Shown here piece by piece: positions 9,119-17,719 of a stretch of 64,000 nucleotides of DNA. How positions within the stretch are numbered: position 1 is the stretch's first letter; every line of letters begins with the position of its first letter. The translations under genes and the position numbers were made by a program. Under the pieces are notes generated by a model. That model did no database searches. It was not told where the DNA came from and was given only the letters and a program-made list of their open reading frames with translations. Source of the stretch: Pseudomonas sp. SORT22 (GTDB lineage Bacteria > Pseudomonadota > Gammaproteobacteria > Pseudomonadales > Pseudomonadaceae); the NCBI RefSeq assembly GCF_018417635.1, contig NZ_CP071007.1, positions 3,100,501 through 3,164,500 of the forward strand, in the 5' to 3' direction.

Positions 9119-11593
9119 ATGGCCGACATCCAACAAGACACCTTGCCGGTGATCCGCAACCTCGGCGACTTCGATGCACGCTCCGGCAATCGCCTCGAAC
9201 GCCTGGTGTTCAACCACCGGCTGGCGTTCATGCTGTGCATGCTGCTGGTTACCCTGGTGCTCGGCAGCATGGCCATGACCCGCCTGGAGCTGCGGCCCAG
9301 CTTCGAGAAGATGATCCCGCAGAGTCATCCCTACATCCGCAACTACCTGGACAACCGCCAGGCGCTGCGCGGCCTGGGCAATTCCCTGCGGGTGGTGGTA
9401 GAGAACACCCGTGGCGATATCTTCGACCCGGCCTACCTGCAGACCCTGCGCCAGATCAACGACGAGCTGTTCCTCAGCCAAGGTGTCGACCGCGCCTGGA
9501 TGAAGTCGCTGTGGAGCCCGGCGGTGCGCTGGACCGAAGTCACCGAAGAGGGCTTCCAGGGCGGCCCGGTGATGCCCGATGCCTACCAGGGCTCGGCCGC
9601 CGATATCCAGCAACTGCGCCAGAACATCGAGCGGGCCAACATCGTCGGCAGCCTGGTCGCTCGCGACTTCACCTCAAGCATGCTTATTGTGCCGCTGCTC
9701 GACCAGGCCTCGGCGACCGGCGCCGGCATCGACTACCACGGCTTTTCGCAAAAACTTGAGCAGTTGCGCCAGCACTACGAAGCGGGCGGCGTCTACAAAC
9801 TGCATGTGATCGGCTTTGCCAAGCTGATGGGCGACCTGATCGACGGGCTGCTGCAGGTGATGCTGTTCTTCGCCCTGGCAGTGCTGACCACGCTGCTGAT
9901 CATCTACCTCTATACCCGCTGCGTGCGCAGCACCTTGCTGGTGGTGCTGTGCTCGTTGACGGCGGTGGTCTGGCAACTGGGGATCGTCGCCTGGCTGGGG
10001 TATGCCATCGATCCGTATTCGATCCTGGTGCCTTTTTTGATCTTCGCCATCGGCGTGTCCCATGCGGCGCAGAAGATGAACGGCATCCTGCAGGACATCG
10101 GCCGCGGCACCCACCGCCAGATCGCCGCGCGCTACACCTTCCGGCGTTTGTTCGTCGCCGGGGTCACCGCCTTGCTGGCCGATGCGGTGGGCTTTGCCGT
10201 ACTGATGCTGATCGACATCCCGGTAATCAAGGACCTGGCGATTACCGCCAGCATTGGCGTGGCGGTGCTGATCTTCACCTCGCTGCTGCTGATGCCGGTG
10301 GCGTTGTCGTATGTCGGCGTCGGGCGCAAGGCCGCTGAACGGGCCTTGCGTATCGACCTGCGCGCCGCCGAGCATCGCGGCTTTGGCAAACTCTGGGACC
10401 TGCTCGATCGCTTCACCGAACGCAAGTGGGCAACCGGCGCCGTGCTAGTGGCCGCCTTGCTTGGTGCCGGCGGTTTCTGGCTGAGCCTGCAACTGAAAAT
10501 CGGCGACCTCGACAGCGGCGCACCGGAGCTGCACGCCGACTCGCGCTACAACCGCGACAACGCCTACATCACCGGCCATTACGCGCTGTCCAGCGACACC
10601 TTTGCGGTAATGATCAAGACCGCCCCGGAAGGCTGTCTGCGCTACCAGACCCTGGTGCTCGCCGACCGCCTGGCCTGGGCGCTGCAACAGAACCCGCAGG
10701 TGCAGACCACCTTGTCGCTGACCAACGCGGTACGCCAGATAACCGCCGGCACCTACGAGGGCAACCCCAAGCTGAGCAGCATCCAGCGCAACCAGGACGT
10801 GCTCAACTATGCCGCCCAGCAGGCCTCGGTGAACGCCCCGGAGCTGTTCAACAACGACTGCTCGCTGATGCCGGTGATCGCCTACCTCAAGGACCACAAG
10901 GCCGACACCCTCGACCAGGTGGTGGCGATTGCCGAGCGCTTTGCCCAGGCCAACAGCAGCGAGGACCGCCAGTTCCTGCTGGCGGCCGGCAGCGCCGGGA
11001 TCGAGGCAGCGACCAACATCGTGGTGCGCGAGGCCAACCGCAGCATGTTGTTGCTGGTGTACCTGGCGGTGACGCTGTTCTGCCTGATCACCTTTCGCAG
11101 CTGGCGCGCAACCCTGGTGGCGGTACTGCCGCTGATGCTCACCTCGATACTCTGCGAGGCGCTGATGGTGATGATGGGCATCGGCGTCAAGGTCGCCACC
11201 TTGCCGGTAATCGCCCTGGGCGTGGGCATTGGCGTCGATTACGCGCTGTACCTGCTCAGCGTGCAGCTGCATTACCAGCGTCAGGGCCTGTCGCTGGCGC
11301 AATCCTACAAGAACGCCGTGGCCTTTACCGGGCGGGTGGTCGGCCTGGTCGGCATCACCCTGGCCGCCGGCGTGGTTGGCTGGGCCTGGTCGCCGATCAA
11401 GTTCCAGGCCGACATGGGCATCCTGCTGACCTTCATGTTCCTCTGGAACATGCTCGGTGCGCTGGTGCTGATCCCGGCGCTGTCGCACTTCCTCTTGCCC
11501 GCCAGCCAGGCGCGGGCGCCTTCACCCAGCCCCGGCAGTGTCGAGGGGCTGAACCTTAACAGCCAAAAAGCCGAGTGCTCATCGCATGTCTGA
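9119..11593 (+). CDS. MMPL/RND-superfamily transporter
   Basis: An 824-residue inner-membrane transporter with the duplicated RND layout: one membrane helix near residue 40, a large periplasmic loop, five helices, then the same again in the second half (helix near 445, loop, helices about 650-800). The helix-4 region of the second half contains GVGIGVDYALYLL, the proton-relay type motif of MMPL/SSD proteins. Lengths and loop sizes match the MMPL branch that moves lipids rather than HAE1 drug pumps. It overlaps the next gene by 8 bp. With the DUF1302, DUF1329 and YCF48 genes it could make a transport path across both membranes (inference). Confidence 0.85.
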   Translation: MADIQQDTLPVIRNLGDFDARSGNRLERLVFNHRLAFMLCMLLVTLVLGSMAMTRLELRPSFEKMIPQSHPYIRNYLDNRQALRGLGNSLRVVVENTRGDIFDPAYLQTLRQINDELFLSQGVDRAWMKSLWSPAVRWTEVTEEGFQGGPVMPDAYQGSAADIQQLRQNIERANIVGSLVARDFTSSMLIVPLLDQASATGAGIDYHGFSQKLEQLRQHYEAGGVYKLHVIGFAKLMGDLIDGLLQVMLFFALAVLTTLLIIYLYTRCVRSTLLVVLCSLTAVVWQLGIVAWLGYAIDPYSILVPFLIFAIGVSHAAQKMNGILQDIGRGTHRQIAARYTFRRLFVAGVTALLADAVGFAVLMLIDIPVIKDLAITASIGVAVLIFTSLLLMPVALSYVGVGRKAAERALRIDLRAAEHRGFGKLWDLLDRFTERKWATGAVLVAALLGAGGFWLSLQLKIGDLDSGAPELHADSRYNRDNAYITGHYALSSDTFAVMIKTAPEGCLRYQTLVLADRLAWALQQNPQVQTTLSLTNAVRQITAGTYEGNPKLSSIQRNQDVLNYAAQQASVNAPELFNNDCSLMPVIAYLKDHKADTLDQVVAIAERFAQANSSEDRQFLLAAGSAGIEAATNIVVREANRSMLLLVYLAVTLFCLITFRSWRATLVAVLPLMLTSILCEALMVMMGIGVKVATLPVIALGVGIGVDYALYLLSVQLHYQRQGLSLAQSYKNAVAFTGRVVGLVGITLAAGVVGWAWSPIKFQADMGILLTFMFLWNMLGALVLIPALSHFLLPASQARAPSPSPGSVEGLNLNSQKAECSSHV

Positions 11594-13358
11594 TTACCTA
11601 CCGCCGTTGCGTGACATGGATTTTCTGTTCAACGAAGTGTTCGACATTCCTGGCCAGTGGGCGCGCATTCCGGCCCTGGCCGAGCAGGTCGATGCCGACA
11701 CCGCGCGGGCCATCCTCGAGCAGGCCGGCAAGCTCATCGCCCGGCAGGTGGCACCGCTCAACCGCAGTGGCGACGAGCAGGGTTGCCAGTGGCATGAGGG
11801 CCGGGTGAGCACCCCGGATGGTTTTGCCCAGGCTTATCGCAACTATGCCGACGACGGCTGGGTCGGCGTTGCCGGGGCTTGTGAATATGGCGGCATGGGC
11901 ATGCCCAAGGTGATTGCCGCCCAGGTCGAGGAGATGCTCAACGCCGCCAACCTGTCGTTCGCCCTGTACCCGATGCTGACCGCCGGCGCCTGCCTGTCGC
12001 TGCTCAACCATGCCAGCGAGGCGCTCAAGGCGCGCTACCTGCCGCCCATGTACGAAGGGCGCTGGTCGGGGTCGATGTGCCTGACCGAACCCCATGCCGG
12101 CACCGACCTGGGCCTGATCCGTACCCGAGCCGAACCCCGGGCTGATGGCAGCTACCGGGTCACGGGCACGAAGATCTTCATCACCGGCGGCGAGCAGGAC
12201 CTGACCGAGAACATCATCCACCTGGTGCTGGCCAAGCTGCCGGACGCACCGGCTGGCGCCAAGGGCATCTCGCTGTTCCTGGTGCCCAAGCTGCTGGTGG
12301 AGGAGGACGGCGCACTGGGCGAGGCCAACGCGGTGAGCTGTGGCTCGATCGAACACAAGATGGGCATCAAGGCCTCGGCCACCTGCGTGATGAACTTCGA
12401 CGGCGCCGTCGGCTACCTGGTGGGCGAGGCCAACAAGGGCCTGAATGCCATGTTCACCATGATGAACTACGAGCGCCTGGGCGTCGGTATCCAGGGCCTG
12501 GCGCTGGGCGAGCGCTCGTACCAGAACGCCGTGGCCTACGCCCGCGAACGCTTGCAAAGCCGCGCTGCCACTGGCCCGGTAAACGCGCAGCAGGCGGCCG
12601 ACCCGATTATCGAGCACGCCGATGTGCGGCGCATGCTGTTGACCATGAAGGCGTTGAACGAAGGCGGGCGGGCGTTCTCCACCTATGTGGCGCTGCAACT
12701 GGACCTGGCCAAGTACAGCGAAAATGCCGATGAGCGCAGCCAGGCGCAAGCGCGGGTAGCGCTGCTGACGCCGGTGGCCAAGGCGTTCTTGACCGACATG
12801 GGCCTGGAAACCACCGTGCACGGCCAGCAGGTGTTCGGCGGCCATGGTTATATTCGCGAATGGGGCCAGGAACAGCTGATTCGCGATTGCCGCATCACCC
12901 AGATCTACGAAGGCACCAACGGCATCCAGGCCCTGGACCTGCTCGGGCGCAAGCTGGTCGCCGACGGTGGCCGCAGCTACGCGGCGCTTGCGCAGGAGAT
13001 CAAGGCCTACGCCCAGACCCTGGCGGCCTCGCGCGCCGAGTTCAAGACCCCGCTGTTGCTGGCGCTGGCCAATCTCGACGACCTCACCGCCTGGGTGCTC
13101 GACCGCGCCCAGGGCAACCCTGAGGAGATCGGCGCGGCGGCGGTGGAGTACCTGCAGGTGTTCGGCTACACCCTGTATGCCTATTTGTGGACGCGCATGG
13201 CCGATGTCTCTATGCAGCACCACGGCGCCTTCTACCAGAGCAAGCTGGGCACCGCACGCTTCTATTTCGCCCGCCTGCTGCCGCGCATCGATTCGCTCAG
13301 CGCCAGTGTCAAGGCCGGCAGCCACAGCCTGTTCCTGCTCAAGGCCGAGCAACTGTGA
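11586..13358 (+). CDS. Acyl-CoA dehydrogenase (about 590-residue DmdC/AcdA-like type)
   Basis: A 590-residue flavoenzyme, longer than classical 380-residue acyl-CoA dehydrogenases and matching the group with an extra C-terminal domain. Visible blocks: MCLTEPHAGTDLG (FAD/substrate), TKIFITGGEQDL, a central NYERLGVGIQG helix, GGHGYIREWGQEQLIRDCRI, and the catalytic-base region IYEGTNGIQALDL with E442. It would make the 2,3-enoyl-CoA of the substrate activated by the ligase just downstream. It starts inside the end of the transporter gene and its stop overlaps a GTG upstream of the ligase. Confidence 0.9.
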   Translation: MSDYLPPLRDMDFLFNEVFDIPGQWARIPALAEQVDADTARAILEQAGKLIARQVAPLNRSGDEQGCQWHEGRVSTPDGFAQAYRNYADDGWVGVAGACEYGGMGMPKVIAAQVEEMLNAANLSFALYPMLTAGACLSLLNHASEALKARYLPPMYEGRWSGSMCLTEPHAGTDLGLIRTRAEPRADGSYRVTGTKIFITGGEQDLTENIIHLVLAKLPDAPAGAKGISLFLVPKLLVEEDGALGEANAVSCGSIEHKMGIKASATCVMNFDGAVGYLVGEANKGLNAMFTMMNYERLGVGIQGLALGERSYQNAVAYARERLQSRAATGPVNAQQAADPIIEHADVRRMLLTMKALNEGGRAFSTYVALQLDLAKYSENADERSQAQARVALLTPVAKAFLTDMGLETTVHGQQVFGGHGYIREWGQEQLIRDCRITQIYEGTNGIQALDLLGRKLVADGGRSYAALAQEIKAYAQTLAASRAEFKTPLLLALANLDDLTAWVLDRAQGNPEEIGAAAVEYLQVFGYTLYAYLWTRMADVSMQHHGAFYQSKLGTARFYFARLLPRIDSLSASVKAGSHSLFLLKAEQL

Positions 13359-13369
13359 AGGACACGCCC

Positions 13370-15016
13370 ATGACCCGCACCCGCATCATCGAACCTGCGC
13401 CCGGCGCCTACAGCTACCCGTTGCTGATCAAGCGCCTGCTGTTGTCGGGCGTGCGCTACCAGCCCGGCCAGGAGATCGTCTACGCCGACAAGCTGCGCTA
13501 CAGCTACAGCACCTTGCTTGAACGCATCCAGCGCCTGGCCAATGTGCTGAGCGCTGCCGGGGTCAAGCCTGGCGACACCGTGGCCTTGCTCGACTGGGAC
13601 AGCCACCGCGCGCTGGAGTGCTTTTTTGCCGTGCCGATGCTCGGCGCCGTGCTGCACACCGTCAACGTACGGCTGTCGCCCGAGCAGGTGCGCTACACCA
13701 TGAACCACGCCGAGGATCACCTGGTGCTGGTGCATGACGACTTCATGCCGCTGATGACCCAGTTGCGCGAGCAATTACCGACGGTCAAGGGTTACCTGCG
13801 CCTGAGTGACGGCGCTGAAGTGCACACGGAACTGCCGCTGCTGGGCGAATACGAAGCGCTGCTGGCCGATGCCGACAGCCACTTCGACTTTGCCGATTTC
13901 GACGAGAACTCGGTGGCCACGCTGTTCTACACCACCGGCACCACCGGCAACCCCAAGGGCGTGTACTTCAGCCATCGGCAACTGGTGCTGCACACCCTCA
14001 ACGAACTCGGCACCTTCGCCGCCTGCGGCGGTGAGCCGCTGTTGCGTTCGGGCGATGTGTACATGCCGATCACGCCGATGTTCCATGTGCATGCCTGGGG
14101 CGTGCCCTACGTGGCCACGGCCTTGGGCATCAAGCAGGTGTACCCCGGCCGCTACGAGCCCAACCAACTGGTGCGGCTGATGCGCGAAGAGCAGGTGAGC
14201 TTCTCGCACTGCGTGCCGACCCTGTTGCAGATAATGCTCGATTGCGACGAAGGCCAGCGCACCGACTTCAGCGGCTGGAAGATGCTGCTCGGCGGCAGCG
14301 CGCTGACCCAGGGCCTGGCCGCGCGGGCCAGCGCCAGGGGCATTCGCGTGCACTGCGGCTATGGCATGTCCGAGACCTGCCCGCTGCTGTGCGTGACAAG
14401 CCTTGGCGCCGCTGACCTGGCGTTGCCGATGCAGGCGCAACTGCCGTTGCGGATCAACGCCGGGGTGCCGATCCCGCTGGCGGACCTGCGCATCGTCGAC
14501 GAACAGGGCAAAGACGTGGCCCACGACGGCGCAAGCCTCGGTGAAATCGTCGTGCGCGCGCCATGGCTGACCCAGGGTTACCTCAAGGAGCCGGAGCAGG
14601 GCGCCGCACTGTGGGCCGGCGGCTGGCTGCACACCGGCGACATGGCCTGCATCGATGAGCGCGGCGCGGTGCAGATTCGCGATCGGATCAAGGACGTGAT
14701 CAAGACCGGCGGTGAGTGGATCAGCTCGGTGGAGCTGGAAAGCCTGATCAGCCAGCACAGCGGGGTCGATTCGGTGGCGGTGGTGGGGGTGGAGGATGCG
14801 CAGTGGGGCGAGCAGCCGCTGGCCCTGGTGGTCTGCGTTGCCGGCGTCGAGCTGGATCAGCCGGCGCTGGCCCGGCACCTGCAGCCATTTGTCGACAGCG
14901 GGCGCCTGAACAAATGGGCGATTCCGCGCCTGGTGCGCTTTGTCAGCGAAATTCCCAAGACCAGCGTCGGCAAGATCAACAAGAAGCTGATTCGCCAGAG
15001 CCATTGTGGCGTCTGA
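13370..15016 (+). CDS. Fatty-acid--CoA ligase (ANL superfamily)
   Basis: A 548-residue ATP-dependent acyl-CoA synthetase. The P-loop YTTGTTGNPKG lies at about 187-197. Next come GYGMSETCP and the hinge GWLHTGDMACIDERG, and the C-terminal catalytic lysine region ends PKTSVGKINKK. Medium/long-chain type by motifs. I chose the ATG at 13370, which has GAAGGA 8 nt upstream; an earlier GTG at 13355 overlaps the dehydrogenase stop. Last gene of the operon; it activates the acid that the dehydrogenase then oxidises. Confidence 0.9.
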   Translation: MTRTRIIEPAPGAYSYPLLIKRLLLSGVRYQPGQEIVYADKLRYSYSTLLERIQRLANVLSAAGVKPGDTVALLDWDSHRALECFFAVPMLGAVLHTVNVRLSPEQVRYTMNHAEDHLVLVHDDFMPLMTQLREQLPTVKGYLRLSDGAEVHTELPLLGEYEALLADADSHFDFADFDENSVATLFYTTGTTGNPKGVYFSHRQLVLHTLNELGTFAACGGEPLLRSGDVYMPITPMFHVHAWGVPYVATALGIKQVYPGRYEPNQLVRLMREEQVSFSHCVPTLLQIMLDCDEGQRTDFSGWKMLLGGSALTQGLAARASARGIRVHCGYGMSETCPLLCVTSLGAADLALPMQAQLPLRINAGVPIPLADLRIVDEQGKDVAHDGASLGEIVVRAPWLTQGYLKEPEQGAALWAGGWLHTGDMACIDERGAVQIRDRIKDVIKTGGEWISSVELESLISQHSGVDSVAVVGVEDAQWGEQPLALVVCVAGVELDQPALARHLQPFVDSGRLNKWAIPRLVRFVSEIPKTSVGKINKKLIRQSHCGV

Positions 15017-15045
15017 GTAAAGCAAGTGGGCATTCGACTTGCGCC

Positions 15046-15093
15046 GCGATGGGCTTGACCGGCCTCATCGCGGGGCAAGCCCGCTGCTACCTG
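15046..15093. repeat. REP-like palindromic repeat
   Basis: A Pseudomonas-type REP element between two convergent genes. Its core contains GCGGG-GCAAG-CCCGC (15070-15084), followed by the characteristic TGCTAC, and is preceded by GGCCTCATC. A partial second copy (GCCGCGATGGGCTTGACC) precedes it. It ends at the stop codon of the GMC gene and could act as an mRNA stabiliser or terminator. Confidence 0.6.
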
Positions 15094-16860
15094 TCAGACT
15101 TCAGTGAGGTCCGAGGTGGGCGGGGTGGGGGTGTTGACGCTGTCCAGTTGCTGGTCGGCAAGATCCTGGGCCAGGGCAACCATGGTCATGGTCGGGTTCC
15201 ACGAACCACTGGCCGGCCACAGCGCACCGCCGGTGACGTAGACGTTCTCCACGCCATGGGGACGGTAGTCCAGGCCAACCACGCCTTCGTCCTTGTCGCC
15301 GATCCACAGGGTCGAGCCCTCGTGCACCAGCCCGGCCACCCGCCGTTCAGGAATGCTCGGCCGTTCGCCAGTCCAGTGGCCCAGGTTCGGGTCGCCGTGC
15401 CAGTACTCGACCTTGCCTTCGGGGGCGAACACCCGCTCCATCATCTGGAAAGTGCCTTCGTCCATGGTGTCCCAGGTTTGCTGGTCGGTTTTGCTGGCCA
15501 GCACCTGCAGGTTGACGTTGGTGGTCGGGTCGGCCTGGTCGTTGAGGTGGAAGTGGTTGTCGGGGTTTCGGAAGTCGATCTCGCCAAGCACGGCGCAAAC
15601 GAACACCAGATGGTCCTTCGACGATTCCAGTTGCGCCATCGACGCCGTGGCGACCACGTCCGGCATATAACGCGCGGCTTTCTGCGCGTTCTTTGCAGGT
15701 TTGCGGTCTGACAGCACCGACAACTGCACGTGGTACTGCATGCCGCTTTGCTTGTTCTTGCCGGCCAGGTAAATGGCCGCGAGCTCAAGCTCGGCCAGCT
15801 TGTCGGCGAACGGGTAGTCCTTGCGCGGCACCCGTGCCACCACCGAGGTGATGAAGTGGGCGGTGAAGCGATCGCCGGCACGTTTGATTTGCGGGAACGA
15901 GTTCATCAGCAAGGTCGCCGGCGGCAGGGTGCCCATGGCCAGGATCAGCTTGGCGTTGCCGATGTTGATCACCCCGCGCGAGGTTTGTAGCGCCGTGGCC
16001 GCGCCATCCTGCTGGTGGATGCGCTCGACGATGCACTCGGTGATGATCCGCAGCGGGCTGCCAGTACCGGCAGCGGCGCGGTCGGCCTGTTTGCCGGCCA
16101 GCTCCATGATTGCCGCCGGGGTCGAGAACTTGGCAAAGTCCACGCCACCGGCGCGATCGGCCGCGGCGGCCAGGGGCGCCGACAACCAGCGGGTGGCCGA
16201 GTCGATCTTGCCGATGTTGTGCTCGAGCATGTTTTGCAGCTCAAGCTGCAGGGTGCCGTAGACCGGGCGTTGCTCGGTGACATGGGCGCGCACCTGCGGG
16301 TCGAGCTGGGTGTCGATCTTGTCGGCCGGGATGACGTTGAGCAGCTTTTCGGCCGACTCGAAGCGGGCCTCGGCGGCGGCGATGGTCTGCTCGGGCCAGT
16401 AGGCCATTTCCTCCTTGGTCGGCCGTGGGCACCAGGCGCTCCACATGATGCTGCGGCCACCGAAGAACGGCACCATGCCGTGCTGCCAGCCGATGTTGCC
16501 CGGTGGCTGGCTGGCGGTACGCGCCGAGAGGGTCCAGGGGAAGGTTTCGGAGAAGCCGCCGAGGGTTTTCTGGTAAGGGATCGGCAGGTTCTGGAAGTGC
16601 TCGGGGAGGAAGAACGGCCCGCGCTCGACCATCAGGATCCGCGCCTTGGGCTGGCTTTCGAGGATGCGTTCGGCGAAGGCCAGGGAACAGAAGCCGGTGC
16701 CGATGATGATGAAATCGAACTGTTCTTCTTCGCGGACCTGCTTCCAGGCCGATTCGGAGAGAAAGAACACGTGGTCCAGCACCTTCTGGGCGTTGGGTGT
16801 TTGCGGACCGGGGGTAGGGTAGCCGTGACCGAAGTTGGTCGAACTGGTGACTGCGCTCAT
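15094..16860 (-). CDS. GMC-family FAD-dependent oxidoreductase
   Basis: A 588-residue flavoprotein. The dinucleotide-binding motif IIIGTGFCSLAFAERIL lies near residue 48, then an ERG-type acidic end, then PFFGGRSIMWSAWC, and a C-terminal GMC-type block with VYVTGGALWPASGSWNPTMTM, where the W-N replaces the classical H-N/H-H pair region. No clear signal peptide. The start at 16860 has GGAGG at 6 nt. It would oxidise a sugar or alcohol; the substrate is unknown. Transcribed in the same direction as the response regulator 130 bp upstream. Confidence 0.8.
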   Translation of the reverse strand: MSAVTSSTNFGHGYPTPGPQTPNAQKVLDHVFFLSESAWKQVREEEQFDFIIIGTGFCSLAFAERILESQPKARILMVERGPFFLPEHFQNLPIPYQKTLGGFSETFPWTLSARTASQPPGNIGWQHGMVPFFGGRSIMWSAWCPRPTKEEMAYWPEQTIAAAEARFESAEKLLNVIPADKIDTQLDPQVRAHVTEQRPVYGTLQLELQNMLEHNIGKIDSATRWLSAPLAAAADRAGGVDFAKFSTPAAIMELAGKQADRAAAGTGSPLRIITECIVERIHQQDGAATALQTSRGVINIGNAKLILAMGTLPPATLLMNSFPQIKRAGDRFTAHFITSVVARVPRKDYPFADKLAELELAAIYLAGKNKQSGMQYHVQLSVLSDRKPAKNAQKAARYMPDVVATASMAQLESSKDHLVFVCAVLGEIDFRNPDNHFHLNDQADPTTNVNLQVLASKTDQQTWDTMDEGTFQMMERVFAPEGKVEYWHGDPNLGHWTGERPSIPERRVAGLVHEGSTLWIGDKDEGVVGLDYRPHGVENVYVTGGALWPASGSWNPTMTMVALAQDLADQQLDSVNTPTPPTSDLTEV

Positions 16861-16903
16861 TGTTGCCTCCAATCATTGTTGGCAGAGGGTCTATCGTCCT
16901 TGT

Positions 16904-16943
16904 GCAGCGTGCAGCCGGGGGGCTGCGCTGCTAACGCTAGCAG
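16904..16943. other. Strong overlapping hairpins in leader of GMC gene
   Basis: Two stems lie between the response-regulator stop and the GMC start: GCAGCC-GGGG-GGCTGC (16911-16926), with further pairing outside, and CTGCTA-ACGC-TAGCAG (16928-16943). There is no T-run in either direction. They could be a terminator of the regulator gene or a structured leader of the GMC gene. Confidence 0.3.
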
Positions 16944-16989
16944 AGCGAAGTGGCAATTCAAGATCACTTGGTCGGGGGAGCCGCGGGCC

Positions 16990-17604
16990 TCAGGCAACCC
17001 CGGAGTACTTCACCGCTGCCGCCGCCCGCGACGGCACATTGAGGGTGCGCAGCAACGACGACACATGAATGCGCACGGTAAACGGCGAGATGTCCAGCGC
17101 GCGGGCGATTTCCTTGTTGGTCTTGCCCTGGGCGATCAGGCGCAACACCTCTTGCTGGCGTGCGGTCAGGGTTGTGGCGACGGCGCTGCTGTCCAGCGGC
17201 AGGAGCCCGGAGGGGGCAAAACGCACCAGCACTTCACCTTCACGGATGGCCAGGATCGCCTGGCCGATCTCGTCCGGGGCGATGTTCTTGCCGATGAAGC
17301 CGTCAATGCCGGCGGCCATGACCTCGCCGATCAGTTCCTCGTCATCGACCATCGATACCACGATCAAGGTGGTGCGCCGTAATTGCTGACGCAGCTCGAC
17401 CAGCTGGCTGATGCAGGTCAGCCCCGGGAAGCGCAGGTCGAGGATCAGGGTGTCCGGTTCCGGACCGTTGGCGACCAGCTTGAGCACCGTGTCGAAATCA
17501 CCGGCCTCTTCGCTCCGGGCATCGGGCAGCAGGCGCTGGACCGTACGCAGCATCGCTTCGCGAAACAGCGGATGGTCGTCGGCTATGATGATCCGGCATG
17601 CCAT
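16990..17604 (-). CDS. LuxR-type (NarL/FixJ) response regulator
   Basis: A 204-residue two-domain regulator. The receiver has acidic residues D9-D10 ([10 protein letters not shown]), phosphoacceptor D56 (LILDLRFPG) and the conserved Lys in GFIGKN. The C-terminal LuxR helix-turn-helix reads [25 protein letters not shown]. It is divergent from a hybrid histidine kinase 115 bp away, the probable partner. It may control the GMC oxidoreductase downstream. Confidence 0.9.
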   Translation of the reverse strand: MACRIIIADDHPLFREAMLRTVQRLLPDARSEEAGDFDTVLKLVANGPEPDTLILDLRFPGLTCISQLVELRQQLRRTTLIVVSMVDDEELIGEVMAAGIDGFIGKNIAPDEIGQAILAIREGEVLVRFAPSGLLPLDSSAVATTLTARQQEVLRLIAQGKTNKEIARALDISPFTVRIHVSSLLRTLNVPSRAAAAVKYSGVA

Positions 17605-17719
17605 GGTGAGTGCCTCCCTGGGCCTGGCGTTCCTTTCGGACGTGCTACTTTACCACCGGGTACGGGCACCGCCCCGGTGTTCATGCTGGATATGACGACT
17701 GTCGCACAAGGATGTTCCG

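Noticed and set aside
11598..13352. 584-residue open frame antisense to the acyl-CoA dehydrogenase
   Set aside because: It mirrors the codons of a well-conserved enzyme; a GC-rich artefact.
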